A stretch of 8,485 nt of DNA, taken from positions 8,111 to 16,595 of the forward strand of contig DOEX01000124.1 of NCBI GenBank assembly GCA_003532515.1, given 5' to 3'. The notes beneath the pieces are model-generated. The model ran no database searches. It was not told where the DNA came from and saw nothing but the letters and a program-made list of their open reading frames with translations. This DNA comes from Anaerolineaceae bacterium. GTDB taxonomy: Bacteria; Chloroflexota; Anaerolineae; Anaerolineales; Anaerolineaceae. Positions within the stretch are counted from its first letter, which is position 1. Every line of letters begins with the position of its first letter. Both the position numbers and the translations under genes were made by a program. Positions 1 to 6,121 of the stretch are shown piece by piece.

Positions 1-269
1 GGTTTCCGCAGACGATCAGGTCGGTCGGTCAGGTTGAAAACAGGGTAGGCACTCTTGATTTTATGCTCAACCAGGGCTAAAACCGCGCCGCTCTCAAGAG
101 CCTGGTCAACGTAGAGGTGACCGTCAGTGTTCTCACCGGGAAGCGCTACAAAAAGGCTGCCAAAGGTAGCCAGGCGCGAATCGACACAACCACCTGTCAC
201 CACTTCCTGACATCCGTGGGGATCTGCATCCATCCCGAGAGCACTAAGAACTTTTCTGACCGTCAACAT
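1..269 (-). CDS. murF: Mur ligase N-terminal part, probably UDP-MurNAc-tripeptide--D-Ala-D-Ala ligase (partial, runs off the window)
   Basis: Only the first 89 codons are present; the 3' end is cut by the window edge. Mur ligases join amino acids to the UDP-MurNAc precursor in the cytoplasm using ATP, and MurF adds D-Ala-D-Ala. The visible part has the Mur ligase N-terminal uridine-nucleotide-binding signature: DSR at residues 30-32, GSLFVALPGENTDGH at 37-51, and a following A-x-x-x-GA at 57-62. The central ATP-binding and C-terminal domains are outside. The ATG at 269 lies 16 nt after the ftsI stop; GAGG overlapping that stop is a rather distant ribosome binding site, and an in-frame TTG at 281 is a less likely start. 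MurE shares this N-terminal fold and often follows ftsI, so MurE remains possible. The GSLFVALPGE wording favours MurF. Mur ligase identity is sure; the paralogue is not. Confidence 0.75.
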   Translation of the reverse strand, partial: MLTVRKVLSALGMDADPHGCQEVVTGGCVDSRLATFGSLFVALPGENTDGHLYVDQALESGAVLALVEHKIKSAYPVFNLTDRPDRLRK

Positions 270-285
270 TTTCTTGCTCAAGACC

Positions 286-2070
286 TCACTGTCCCGTCGT
301 TTTGTTACTTCCTGCCAGGCGAACACTGTCAGGGGGAATATCCATCAAAACTACCAGCTTACTGACCAGATCTGAGAAAACTGGTGCGGCAACTTCGGAT
401 CCCCAAATCGAGATCGAAGGTTTTTCTAGCCAGACATAAACCAGGAATTTGGGATCTTCAGCTGGACCCCAACCAACAAAGGAAGCATTGGTTTCTGTAG
501 CTGAGTAACCGTAGGGGGTGGCAATTTCACCAGTGCCGGTCTTGCCGGCAACAGAGTAGCCTTCCACAAGGGCATTCGATGCTTCATTTTCAAGTGAGTT
601 CACCAGCATATTGGTGAGCGTATGAGCGGTTTCAGCCTTGATGGGGTTGCCGACCACTACTGGGTCAACATCGTATTGCTGTCCATCGATGACCATGGCC
701 TTGACGAGGTGAGGTGCCATCATGCGACCGTCGTTAGCTACTGAGCTAATTGCCATAACCATTTGGATCGGAGTTAGCGAAATGCCCTGACCAAAACTGT
801 TGGTTGCCAGGTCGACTTCGTACCAAAGGCTGTCTCCTGGCAGTTTCAACGGCCAGTTGCTCTCGCCGCCCAGGTCAATGCCGGTTTTTCGATCGAGACC
901 AAAACTTTTCAGATAGGTATAAAACGTGTCAGGTCCCATTTCAGTAGAAAGCCAGCTCATGCAGACGTTCAATGAGTATTGGAGACATTCAGTCATATCC
1001 ACGTCGCCCCAGGCACCCATATTCCAGTTGTAAATGGTTGCTCCGCCGATATTGAAAGCACCGGTATCCTGGAAACGGGTATCGGGATCTACCAGTCCTG
1101 AGTCTAATGCGGCTGCCATGGTTAGAACCTTGAAGACTGAGCCAGGCTCATAGGTTTTGCTGATTGCTGCATTGTAGGGAGTTGGGTTGGGGAAAAGCTC
1201 GGCATATTCCCAGTATTTGTTGGGGTCCAAACGCGGAGCAGTAGCCATTGCTATTACACCACCGTCTTCGGGATCGTACACGAGGATGGTGCCGCCTTCA
1301 GCACCGGACCACTCGATTGCTTCATCGAGCTTTTTTTCTGTCATTGCCTGGATTTCGCGGTCAAGGGTCAAAATGAGGGTCACACCAGGTGGAACCTCTT
1401 CGACTGTAGATAGTCGCTGGGGGTCAAAAGCATAAAAGACCTCCTGCGGGGTGCCGGCCAGTTGCGAGTCGTAGGCTTCTTCTAATCCAAAGTAACCGAT
1501 CCCGCCTGTACGGTCGAGATAGCTATAGAATCCGAGAATGTTGGAAGCAAGCGTCTCTTCCGGGTAGGTGCGTTGGGAATGCGCTGTCCAGAGCAAACCA
1601 TCAATATTCGGCAGAATTTCATTGCCTTTGGCTTTTCGACTGCCGTAATCAGCTTTGATGGTTTCGAGCTCGATAATTTTGTCTTGACTAACGAAATCGT
1701 CCAGGACATGATACACGGGGTTGCCATTGCCAGGAGTCATCTGTGCATAGCCGAGAATCTGGGCATAATCAAGACCAAGCACACTCGCAGCGATGCTGGC
1801 AACTGTTTCAGGTTGGGTGATACTGTTCAGGTCCAAACCGATTTCGTAAGAGGTTTCATTTCCAGCCAAAAGTCGTCCTTTTGAATCGTAGATATTACCA
1901 CGATCGGGATAAACGACTCTGTTGACACCCTGGTAATTTTCGCTTGCGTCCAATAGGCGCTGGGCAGCTTCGGTGTTTTGAATGCGTATCATCTGGATGC
2001 CGACAATGCCTGCAACCACTGTGCAAATGACACAAATCACAAGAAAGCGGGTTTTGATACTTTCACTCAT
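286..2070 (-). CDS. ftsI: FtsI-type penicillin-binding protein (septal peptidoglycan DD-transpeptidase)
   Basis: This class B penicillin-binding protein (594 aa) cross-links peptidoglycan outside the membrane during division. A single N-terminal membrane segment is at about residues 8-28, after a short cytoplasmic MSESIKTR. The PBP dimerisation region starts near VVYPDRGNIYDSKGRLLA (52-69). The transpeptidase domain carries all three active-site motifs: SVFK with nucleophile S311, SLN at 366-368, and KTGT at 510-513. No C-terminal PASTA repeats follow. The ATG at 2070 was chosen over an upstream in-frame ATG at 2133 because GAGGTG (2076-2081) sits 5 nt before it and the ATG overlaps the upstream gene's stop as ATGA, implying translational coupling. 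The longer start would add 21 polar residues before the membrane segment and overlap the upstream gene by 67 bp. A SpoVD- or PbpB-like name would be equivalent; position in the dcw cluster supports FtsI. Confidence 0.95.
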   Translation of the reverse strand: MSESIKTRFLVICVICTVVAGIVGIQMIRIQNTEAAQRLLDASENYQGVNRVVYPDRGNIYDSKGRLLAGNETSYEIGLDLNSITQPETVASIAASVLGLDYAQILGYAQMTPGNGNPVYHVLDDFVSQDKIIELETIKADYGSRKAKGNEILPNIDGLLWTAHSQRTYPEETLASNILGFYSYLDRTGGIGYFGLEEAYDSQLAGTPQEVFYAFDPQRLSTVEEVPPGVTLILTLDREIQAMTEKKLDEAIEWSGAEGGTILVYDPEDGGVIAMATAPRLDPNKYWEYAELFPNPTPYNAAISKTYEPGSVFKVLTMAAALDSGLVDPDTRFQDTGAFNIGGATIYNWNMGAWGDVDMTECLQYSLNVCMSWLSTEMGPDTFYTYLKSFGLDRKTGIDLGGESNWPLKLPGDSLWYEVDLATNSFGQGISLTPIQMVMAISSVANDGRMMAPHLVKAMVIDGQQYDVDPVVVGNPIKAETAHTLTNMLVNSLENEASNALVEGYSVAGKTGTGEIATPYGYSATETNASFVGWGPAEDPKFLVYVWLEKPSISIWGSEVAAPVFSDLVSKLVVLMDIPPDSVRLAGSNKTTGQ

Positions 2071-2549
2071 GGCTGCACCTCGATTGTTGGGGTGGGGCTT
2101 TGGGTTCCTGCCTGGAGTTTTGAAGCAATCCACTCGATGAAGGTGTTTGTGAACTCAGGCAGCAAGATTGGTGTTCGTTCTTCTTTAATGGTAGGGGGAG
2201 GCGCAAAAGAGGGACCTTCAGCAGGTACGTACCCTGGTACTTCCAGGTAAAGGGCTTCATCGATTGTCAGAGAACGCATATTTAATGAATTAATACGTTC
2301 GGAGAGAGCACGCTCAGACTGGATTTCACCCAGCTGGGTTTCGAGGTCATTGTTTTGCCTGTGCAAAGTTGCTAATTCGCTTTCCAGGTTTTGGATCCTG
2401 CGACCTGTGGCTGCTGAGCGTCCACTTATATACAAGTACAGCCCTGCGACCGTTGCCACAGCGATAACGATCAAAAGGAAAACTCCTACCCATTGGATTT
2501 GGACTCGCCATGGGGCTTGTTTGTAGGCTTGTAATATGTCTTTTTTCAT
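2067..2549 (-). CDS. ftsL: FtsL/DivIC-like small membrane division protein with Pro-rich C-terminal tail
   Basis: The 160-aa product has a short basic N-terminus, one membrane helix at about residues 20-42, then a heptad-like polar stretch at about 49-90 (RIQNLESELATLHRQNNDLE and onward) that should form a coiled coil. That is the architecture of FtsL and DivIC, bitopic proteins that bridge the divisome and activate the septal synthase. Family sequence conservation is low, so the call rests on architecture and on the place between rsmH and ftsI, where ftsL normally sits. The stop overlaps the ftsI start (ATGA). The ATG at 2549 is 20 nt after the rsmH stop, and only a weak purine run (AAGAAAG) precedes it, so initiation may rely on reinitiation. 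Unlike ordinary FtsL (about 100-120 aa), it has a tail of about 55 residues (105-160) rich in Pro, with an apparently amphipathic patch at 129-146. Confidence 0.78.
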   Translation of the reverse strand: MKKDILQAYKQAPWRVQIQWVGVFLLIVIAVATVAGLYLYISGRSAATGRRIQNLESELATLHRQNNDLETQLGEIQSERALSERINSLNMRSLTIDEALYLEVPGYVPAEGPSFAPPPTIKEERTPILLPEFTNTFIEWIASKLQAGTQSPTPTIEVQP

Positions 2550-2569
2550 TGATGCACTACATTTCTTTC

Positions 2570-3508
2570 TTAATTCTTTTCAGCTACTCTAAGCTTTGCA
2601 CTTCGAGCTCTGGGATTCTCCTCGATTTCCAATTCGGATGGACTGATAGGTCGAGGGGTGAGAACTCTTATACTTGCAACGTGCCCACAATTGCATACGG
2701 GTTGCTCAGGTGGGCAAATACAATCTGAACTCTCTTTGCGAAAGGCTTGCTTGACCAACCGATCTTCCAATGAATGGAAGCTGATGATAGCCAGGCGACC
2801 TTCTGGGTTTAAAAGTTCAATCAGGCTCGGGATTGCCTTTTCAATCGTCCGCAATTCATCGTTGACCGCGATTCGGATTGCCTGGAAGGTGCGAGTAGCC
2901 GGGTCGATCTTGCTGTGAGCACCTCCAATTGCAGAACGGACCGCTTCTGCCAGCTGAGTTGTGGTCAGAATTGGTCGCTTCTGGACGATTCTACGGGCGA
3001 TTCGACGGGAAAACCTTTCATCCCCATATCTCCAGATCAAATCGGCTAGTTCTTTTTCACCCAGATTGTTCACGAGGTCTGCAGCTGTTTGCCCTTGAGT
3101 GGGGTCGAAGCGCATATCCAGGGGAGCCTCCGTGCGAAATGAGAAACCGCGTTCGATCTGGTCGAGTTGCATCGAAGAAACTCCCAGGTCCAGAACGATT
3201 CCGTCAACTTTATCCCAACCTTTTTGTTGCAAGATTCTCGCCGCGTTCAGATAGCTATCGTGAACTATTATGGCGCGCTCGCCAAAAGGGCTGAGGTTTT
3301 CGGTCGTGAGTTGAATGGCAGTCGGGTCAAGATCTATAGCGATCAGCTGACCATGAGGAGAGGAGGCTTCGAGAATCCCAAAAGAATGTCCCCCTGCGCC
3401 GGCTGTACAATCCAAATAGCGACCTAAGCTTTTTGGAGCCAGATATTCAATTGTTTCTTGGTAAAGTACGGGGCGGTGAGGCTGGGGAGCCGATGGCACC
3501 GCTTCCAT
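2570..3508 (-). CDS. rsmH: 16S rRNA (cytosine1402-N4)-methyltransferase
   Basis: RsmH (MraW) methylates N4 of C1402 in the 16S rRNA decoding centre using S-adenosylmethionine. The 312-aa length is normal. Seen motifs are HRPVLYQE (11-18), the SAM-binding DCTAGAGGHS (33-42), DLGVSSMQLD (107-116), the DPATRTFQAIRIAVNDEL region (202-219), and SFHSLEDRLVK (243-253). Four cysteines (C263, C265, C272, C274) form the short Cys-rich insert seen in many RsmH proteins. I take the ATG at 3508: AGAGGA lies 5 nt upstream (3514-3519), and the A of the ATG is the last base of the mraZ stop (TGATG), so translation is probably coupled. A TTG one codon upstream is possible but sits only 2-3 nt from the Shine-Dalgarno. 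It is the second gene of the dcw operon, its usual place. Confidence 0.97.
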   Translation of the reverse strand: MEAVPSAPQPHRPVLYQETIEYLAPKSLGRYLDCTAGAGGHSFGILEASSPHGQLIAIDLDPTAIQLTTENLSPFGERAIIVHDSYLNAARILQQKGWDKVDGIVLDLGVSSMQLDQIERGFSFRTEAPLDMRFDPTQGQTAADLVNNLGEKELADLIWRYGDERFSRRIARRIVQKRPILTTTQLAEAVRSAIGGAHSKIDPATRTFQAIRIAVNDELRTIEKAIPSLIELLNPEGRLAIISFHSLEDRLVKQAFRKESSDCICPPEQPVCNCGHVASIRVLTPRPISPSELEIEENPRARSAKLRVAEKN

Positions 3509-3951
3509 CAATTTCCTCTGGTTGTCGTGATGTTCAGCGAAGCCCAGGCTTTTGCTTGAGCCTCTGGGTCGCTCATCGTCTCATACTTCTGAAGCCGATT
3601 CTGATCCCAAATCTCAAAATACTGCCCACCGCCAACGATCATCACGTTTTCCTCAATTCCTGCCAACTTCCGCAAGTGTAGCGGGATGAGGATCCGTCCT
3701 GCCGAGTCATAAGTCAGTTCTGCTGAATTGCCTAATATTTCACGCCTGAAAGAACGCAAGTTGGGGTCAGTGACTGAAATGTTATTCATGGACTCTGCGA
3801 AGATATCAAAGGTCTCTTTCGCGTAGACCATCAAGTTTCCATCCAGGCCTTTGGTAACAACAACGCCATCGGGGGTTTCTTCCCGATATTTGGAAGGAAC
3901 TGTCATTCTGCCCTTCTTGTCGATGTTGTATGCTGACCTTCCGTAAAACAT
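3508..3951 (-). CDS. mraZ: Transcriptional regulator MraZ
   Basis: MraZ is a DNA-binding protein with two tandem AbrB-like half-domains that assembles into a ring and controls the dcw operon, including its own gene. The 147-aa product starts with the hallmark MFYGRSAYNIDKKGRMTVPSKYRE region. Both copies of the DxxxR DNA-contact motif are present: D11-R15 (DKKGR) and D82-R86 (DSAGR). The ATG at 3951 is favoured because the family begins with this MF-G motif, the length then fits (about 140-150 aa), and AAGGGA (3961-3966) lies 9 nt upstream. An in-frame GTG at 4029 would put the operator repeats inside the coding region and is rejected. The gene is first in its operon and is preceded by a promoter and phased direct repeats that look like its own binding sites, so autoregulation is expected. 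Confidence 0.97.
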   Translation of the reverse strand: MFYGRSAYNIDKKGRMTVPSKYREETPDGVVVTKGLDGNLMVYAKETFDIFAESMNNISVTDPNLRSFRREILGNSAELTYDSAGRILIPLHLRKLAGIEENVMIVGGGQYFEIWDQNRLQKYETMSDPEAQAKAWASLNITTTRGN

Positions 3952-3977
3952 TTGTTCTATTCCCTTTTTTAAGCGGT

Positions 3978-3999
3978 GAAGCGCCTCTCTTGGCGCTTC
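3978..3999 (-). promoter_or_regulatory. Leader hairpin in the mraZ 5' untranslated region
   Basis: A perfect inverted repeat has an 8-bp GC-rich stem (GAAGCGCC/GGCGCTTC, 3978-3985 with 3992-3999) and a 6-nt loop. It lies between the operator repeats and the mraZ Shine-Dalgarno, within the predicted leader of about 92 nt. In the mraZ direction it is followed by ACCGCTTAAAAAAGGG and has no U-run, so it is not a simple intrinsic terminator. Read in the plus direction it is followed by only a short TTTCTC. It could stabilise the mRNA, form an attenuator with an unseen partner, or bind a protein. The function is unknown. Confidence 0.55.
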
Positions 4000-4014
4000 T
4001 TTCTCAGCTGTTTT

Positions 4015-4049
4015 GACACTTACTGACACTTTATGACAATCTTTCCCAC
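4015..4049 (-). promoter_or_regulatory. Putative MraZ operator: four pentamers at a strict 10-bp period
   Basis: Read on the minus strand, the pentamers are GTGGG (4045-4049), TTGTC (4035-4039), GTGTC (4025-4029) and GTGTC (4015-4019), each separated by exactly 5 nt. The array begins directly after the -10 box and runs past the predicted transcription start. Established knowledge: MraZ of E. coli binds TGGGN repeats with 5-nt spacers downstream of the mra promoter, and Mycoplasma MraZ binds AAAGTG-type repeats. Identical spacing at the identical place supports the same role here, with a partly changed core (GTGTC). The two inner units also read AAGTGTC, close to the Mycoplasma form. Confidence 0.75.
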
Positions 4050-4078
4050 ATTATAGGTCTTTTAAGCTAAAAAGGCAA
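4050..4078 (-). promoter_or_regulatory. Promoter of the mraZ/dcw operon
   Basis: On the minus strand a perfect -10 hexamer TATAAT (4050-4055) is preceded by a 17-bp spacer and a -35 hexamer TTGCCT (4073-4078; 4 of 6 to the TTGACA consensus). Transcription should start near 4043, giving a leader of about 92 nt before mraZ. This is a housekeeping sigma-70/SigA-type promoter. No better promoter is seen farther down the operon, where the genes overlap or nearly touch. Confidence 0.8.
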
Positions 4079-4197
4079 GGGTTATATGGCATGAATTTCA
4101 AGAAAATGTCGTACAAATTCGATTTTGCTTTGATCTGCTAAAACCAGAGGAGACCACCGATTTTGATTAGTTAATGCGGATAGATTTCTTTGGTTAG

Positions 4198-4230
4198 ATA
4201 GCGGGGGATTTGCATTATAATCACCGCTAT
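4198..4230. promoter_or_regulatory. Palindromic operator-like element over the kinase promoter and start codon
   Basis: Outer arms ATAGCGG (4198-4204) and CCGCTAT (4224-4230) are perfect inverted repeats. Inner arms GATT (4207-4210) and AATC (4219-4222) extend the symmetry, with 2 nt against 1 nt unpaired between inner and outer arms. The element surrounds the -10 hexamer TATAAT (4216-4221) and ends in the kinase ATG (4229). The predicted transcription start is at about 4228, so most of the palindrome would not be in the RNA. It would act as DNA, for example as a repressor site. The regulator is not identified. Confidence 0.5.
4216..4221 (+). promoter_or_regulatory. -10 box for the kinase-rpe operon, predicting a leaderless mRNA
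   Basis: A perfect TATAAT lies 7 nt before the kinase ATG at 4229, so transcription would begin at about 4228-4229 with essentially no 5' untranslated region. No Shine-Dalgarno is placed to serve this ATG; GGGGG at 4203-4207 is 21 nt away. The -35 region is poor: TTGGTT at 4190-4195 gives a 20-bp spacer, so activation or a non-standard promoter is possible. The rest of the divergent gap (4079-4190) shows only a small direct repeat, CGATTTTG at 4120-4127 and 4159-4166. Confidence 0.6.
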
Positions 4231-5401
4231 GGAGATGCCAAGTCTGCTTAACGATCGTTACCAACTCCAGGACACATTGGGGACTGGTGGTATGGCTGTG
4301 GTCTATAAAGCCAGGGATTTGATGCTGGAACGGAACGTGGCAGTCAAGGTCCTGCGCGAGGATTTCTCCAAAGACCCTGCTTTTCGTGAGCGTTTCCGCC
4401 AGGAAGCCCGGGCAGCTGCCAACCTTTCCCATCCCAACATTGTTACTGTGCACGATTTTGGCCTCGACCAGGGACACCTCTTCATCGTTATGGAATTCAT
4501 GCCGGGAACAGAGTTGAAAACGCTGATCAAACAGAAAGAGCGTTTTTCGATCAGTGAAGCTTTGGAGCTGATGATCCAGGCTTGTGGTGGCATCGGTTAT
4601 GCCCACCGTGCCGGTTTGGTACATTGTGATGTCAAGCCTCACAACATGCTGGTTACGCCTGAAGGACGCCTTAAAGTGACTGATTTTGGCATTGCACGGG
4701 CACTTTCTACCATTTCGCCGGATGAACAGAGCGATGTAGTCTGGGGTTCCCCTCACTATTTCTCCCCAGAGCAGGCTGGTGGTCGCCCGCCTTCGCCGGC
4801 TTCGGATGTTTATTCCCTGGGAGTCATTTTGTACGAGATGGTCACTGGCAGGCTGCCTTTTATCGCTTCCGACTCAGCAGAATTGGCGCGTATGCACCGT
4901 GAGGATAAGCCGGTTGCACCGCGTTACTATAACAACAGTATTCCTTCAGCGCTTGAAGAGATCATTCTTAAAGTGCTTTCAAAAGAACCCAGCTCGCGTT
5001 ATCGCACCGCAGATCAACTGGGCAGGTTACTACTCGGATTGTATGATACGAACCCAGATTCCAACCATACGATGGCTTTTGTGAACGATACATTTCAGGG
5101 AGCTCGCCTTCAACAAGCCGCGTCAAATGGTGAAAAACTGGATTTCACACCGCAAGAGAAGCAAGCCAAGGTAGAATCTGTTGCGGACCAACCAAAAGTA
5201 ATGGAACCGCAAGTTGTGGCTCCGATGGTAATCGGATCCAGTGCTGAAGTACCAGAAGATGATTATTATGAGGAATACTGGGTAGAAGAAGACGAAGCTC
5301 CCATCGATTGGAAGACTTGGGTTCTTGGAATTCTTGCCAGCCTTTTACTGATCGGTTTGATTCCATTCTGGTTCTACATTTACATCATTCTCAAACCTTA
5401 A
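4229..5401 (+). CDS. Hanks-type Ser/Thr protein kinase, C-terminal tail-anchored, no sensor domain
   Basis: The 390-aa protein should phosphorylate Ser/Thr of cytoplasmic proteins. The N-terminal kinase domain (about 11-270) has the glycine-rich loop GTGGMAVVY (18-26), ATP-anchoring K40, its likely partner E59, catalytic D134 in HCDVKPHN (132-139), DFG (152-154), SPE (179-181) and the late conserved R257. The usual HRD arginine is Cys (C133), making it a non-RD kinase. A low-complexity, partly acidic linker (about 275-358, with DDYYEEYWVEEDEAP) leads to one membrane helix at about 363-387, and the protein ends there. There are no PASTA repeats or other outside domain, unlike PrkC/PknB. No PP2C phosphatase gene is adjacent. 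The ATG at 4229 is preferred with a leaderless mRNA; the ATG at 4235 (MPSLLNDRYQ) is an alternative. The gene is co-transcribed with rpe and divergent from the dcw operon. Confidence 0.93.
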   Translation: MEMPSLLNDRYQLQDTLGTGGMAVVYKARDLMLERNVAVKVLREDFSKDPAFRERFRQEARAAANLSHPNIVTVHDFGLDQGHLFIVMEFMPGTELKTLIKQKERFSISEALELMIQACGGIGYAHRAGLVHCDVKPHNMLVTPEGRLKVTDFGIARALSTISPDEQSDVVWGSPHYFSPEQAGGRPPSPASDVYSLGVILYEMVTGRLPFIASDSAELARMHREDKPVAPRYYNNSIPSALEEIILKVLSKEPSSRYRTADQLGRLLLGLYDTNPDSNHTMAFVNDTFQGARLQQAASNGEKLDFTPQEKQAKVESVADQPKVMEPQVVAPMVIGSSAEVPEDDYYEEYWVEEDEAPIDWKTWVLGILASLLLIGLIPFWFYIYIILKP

Positions 5402-5410
5402 AAGGTGCCT

Positions 5411-6070
5411 ATGAAAGCTATCATTTCTCCTTCCATTCTTTCATCCGATCTGAAAAACCTGGGTGCCCAAGTGCGTGCTGCGCAGGAAGGCGGGGCAGAT
5501 GAAATCCATGTCGATGTGATGGATGGGTGCTTTGTACCCAACATTACCTTCGGAACTGAAATTCTGCGGGCGTGTAAAGATTCGTGTGATTTGCCTATGG
5601 ATGTCCACCTGATGATCATTGAGCCTGAAAAACACCTAAAGGACTTCATAAAGGCCGGAGCCAGCACAGTTACGATCCATTTTGAAACCTGTCCTCATAT
5701 CCATCGCAGCCTTCAGACGATCCGTGAATTGGGTGCTAAAGCTGGGTTAACTTTTAACCCAGGCACACCAGTGGATGGGCTCAATTACCTGACAGATGTG
5801 GTTGACCAGGTTTTGATCATGTCAGTCAACCCGGGCTTTGGCGGGCAAAAATTCATTCCGTCTGCCCTGAAAAAGATAGCATTAGTGAGTCGGATGCTAA
5901 AAGAAAGCGGTTCTGACGCGATCATCCAGGTGGATGGCGGCATCTCTGCCGAAACGATCCTGGAGGTATATCAGGCTGGAGCCAGGAATTTCGTAGCAGG
6001 TACAGCCGTTTTTAAGCATCCTGAAGGGATTGCCGCGGGTATTGCTGCTCTAAGGGCAGCCCTGGTTTAA
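5411..6070 (+). CDS. rpe: Ribulose-phosphate 3-epimerase
   Basis: Rpe interconverts D-ribulose 5-phosphate and D-xylulose 5-phosphate in the pentose phosphate pathway; it is a cytoplasmic metal-dependent TIM barrel. The 219-aa length is typical. Signatures are ISPSILSSD (5-13), HVDVMDG (33-39), DVHLM (64-68), NPGTP (116-120), MSVNPGFGGQKF (137-148) and QVDGGI (173-178). Expected metal ligands are H33, D35, H66 and D175, with D35 and D175 acting as acid/base pair. The ATG at 5411 is preferred because AAAGG (5401-5405), overlapping the kinase stop, is spaced 5 nt from it; an in-frame GTG at 5405 falls inside that Shine-Dalgarno. The 9-nt gap to the kinase gene implies one transcript, ended by the hairpin just downstream. 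Kinase-rpe adjacency recalls the B. subtilis prkC-rsgA-rpe order. Confidence 0.97.
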   Translation: MKAIISPSILSSDLKNLGAQVRAAQEGGADEIHVDVMDGCFVPNITFGTEILRACKDSCDLPMDVHLMIIEPEKHLKDFIKAGASTVTIHFETCPHIHRSLQTIRELGAKAGLTFNPGTPVDGLNYLTDVVDQVLIMSVNPGFGGQKFIPSALKKIALVSRMLKESGSDAIIQVDGGISAETILEVYQAGARNFVAGTAVFKHPEGIAAGIAALRAALV

Positions 6071-6075
6071 AATCA

Positions 6076-6098
6076 AAAAAGCCGCATAGCGACTTTTT
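6076..6098. terminator. Bidirectional intrinsic terminator between rpe and rpmB
   Basis: AAAAAGCCGC (6076-6085), loop ATA and GCGACTTTTT (6089-6098) form a hairpin with A- and T-tracts on both sides. Transcribed from the minus strand (rpmB) it gives 10 pairs including one U-G wobble, followed by a run of U. From the plus strand (rpe) the same position is a C-A mismatch, but a U-run and further T-rich sequence (6094-6111) follow. It lies 5 nt after the rpe stop and 23 nt after the rpmB stop, the expected place for convergent genes. Confidence 0.8.
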
Positions 6099-6121
6099 GA
6101 TGTTTGTTTTTGGTGTAAAAA

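Noticed and set aside
117..365. Plus-strand open frame of 82 codons at the left edge
   Set aside because: It lies opposite the murF-like and ftsI genes and has no family features.
2071..2133. Upstream ATG for ftsI at 2133
   Set aside because: It would overlap the ftsL-like gene by 67 bp and add a polar extension before the membrane helix. The ATG at 2070 has a good Shine-Dalgarno and ATGA coupling.
3978..3999. Leader hairpin read as an intrinsic terminator
   Set aside because: No U-run follows it in the mraZ direction, and no plus-strand gene ends there.
3952..4029. N-terminal extension of mraZ from a GTG at 4029
   Set aside because: This stretch holds the phased repeats and the leader hairpin. 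MraZ proteins begin at the MFYGR motif, and a Shine-Dalgarno precedes the ATG at 3951.
4093..4120. Inverted repeat GAATTT/AAATTC in the divergent gap
   Set aside because: A 6-bp AT-rich stem with a loop of about 16 nt is easily explained by chance and is not placed at any promoter or gene end.
4082..4756. Open frame of 224 codons on the minus strand over the kinase gene and the divergent gap
   Set aside because: It is antisense to the well-supported kinase domain, has no recognisable motif and no Shine-Dalgarno, and would also cover the kinase promoter. It is a shadow frame.
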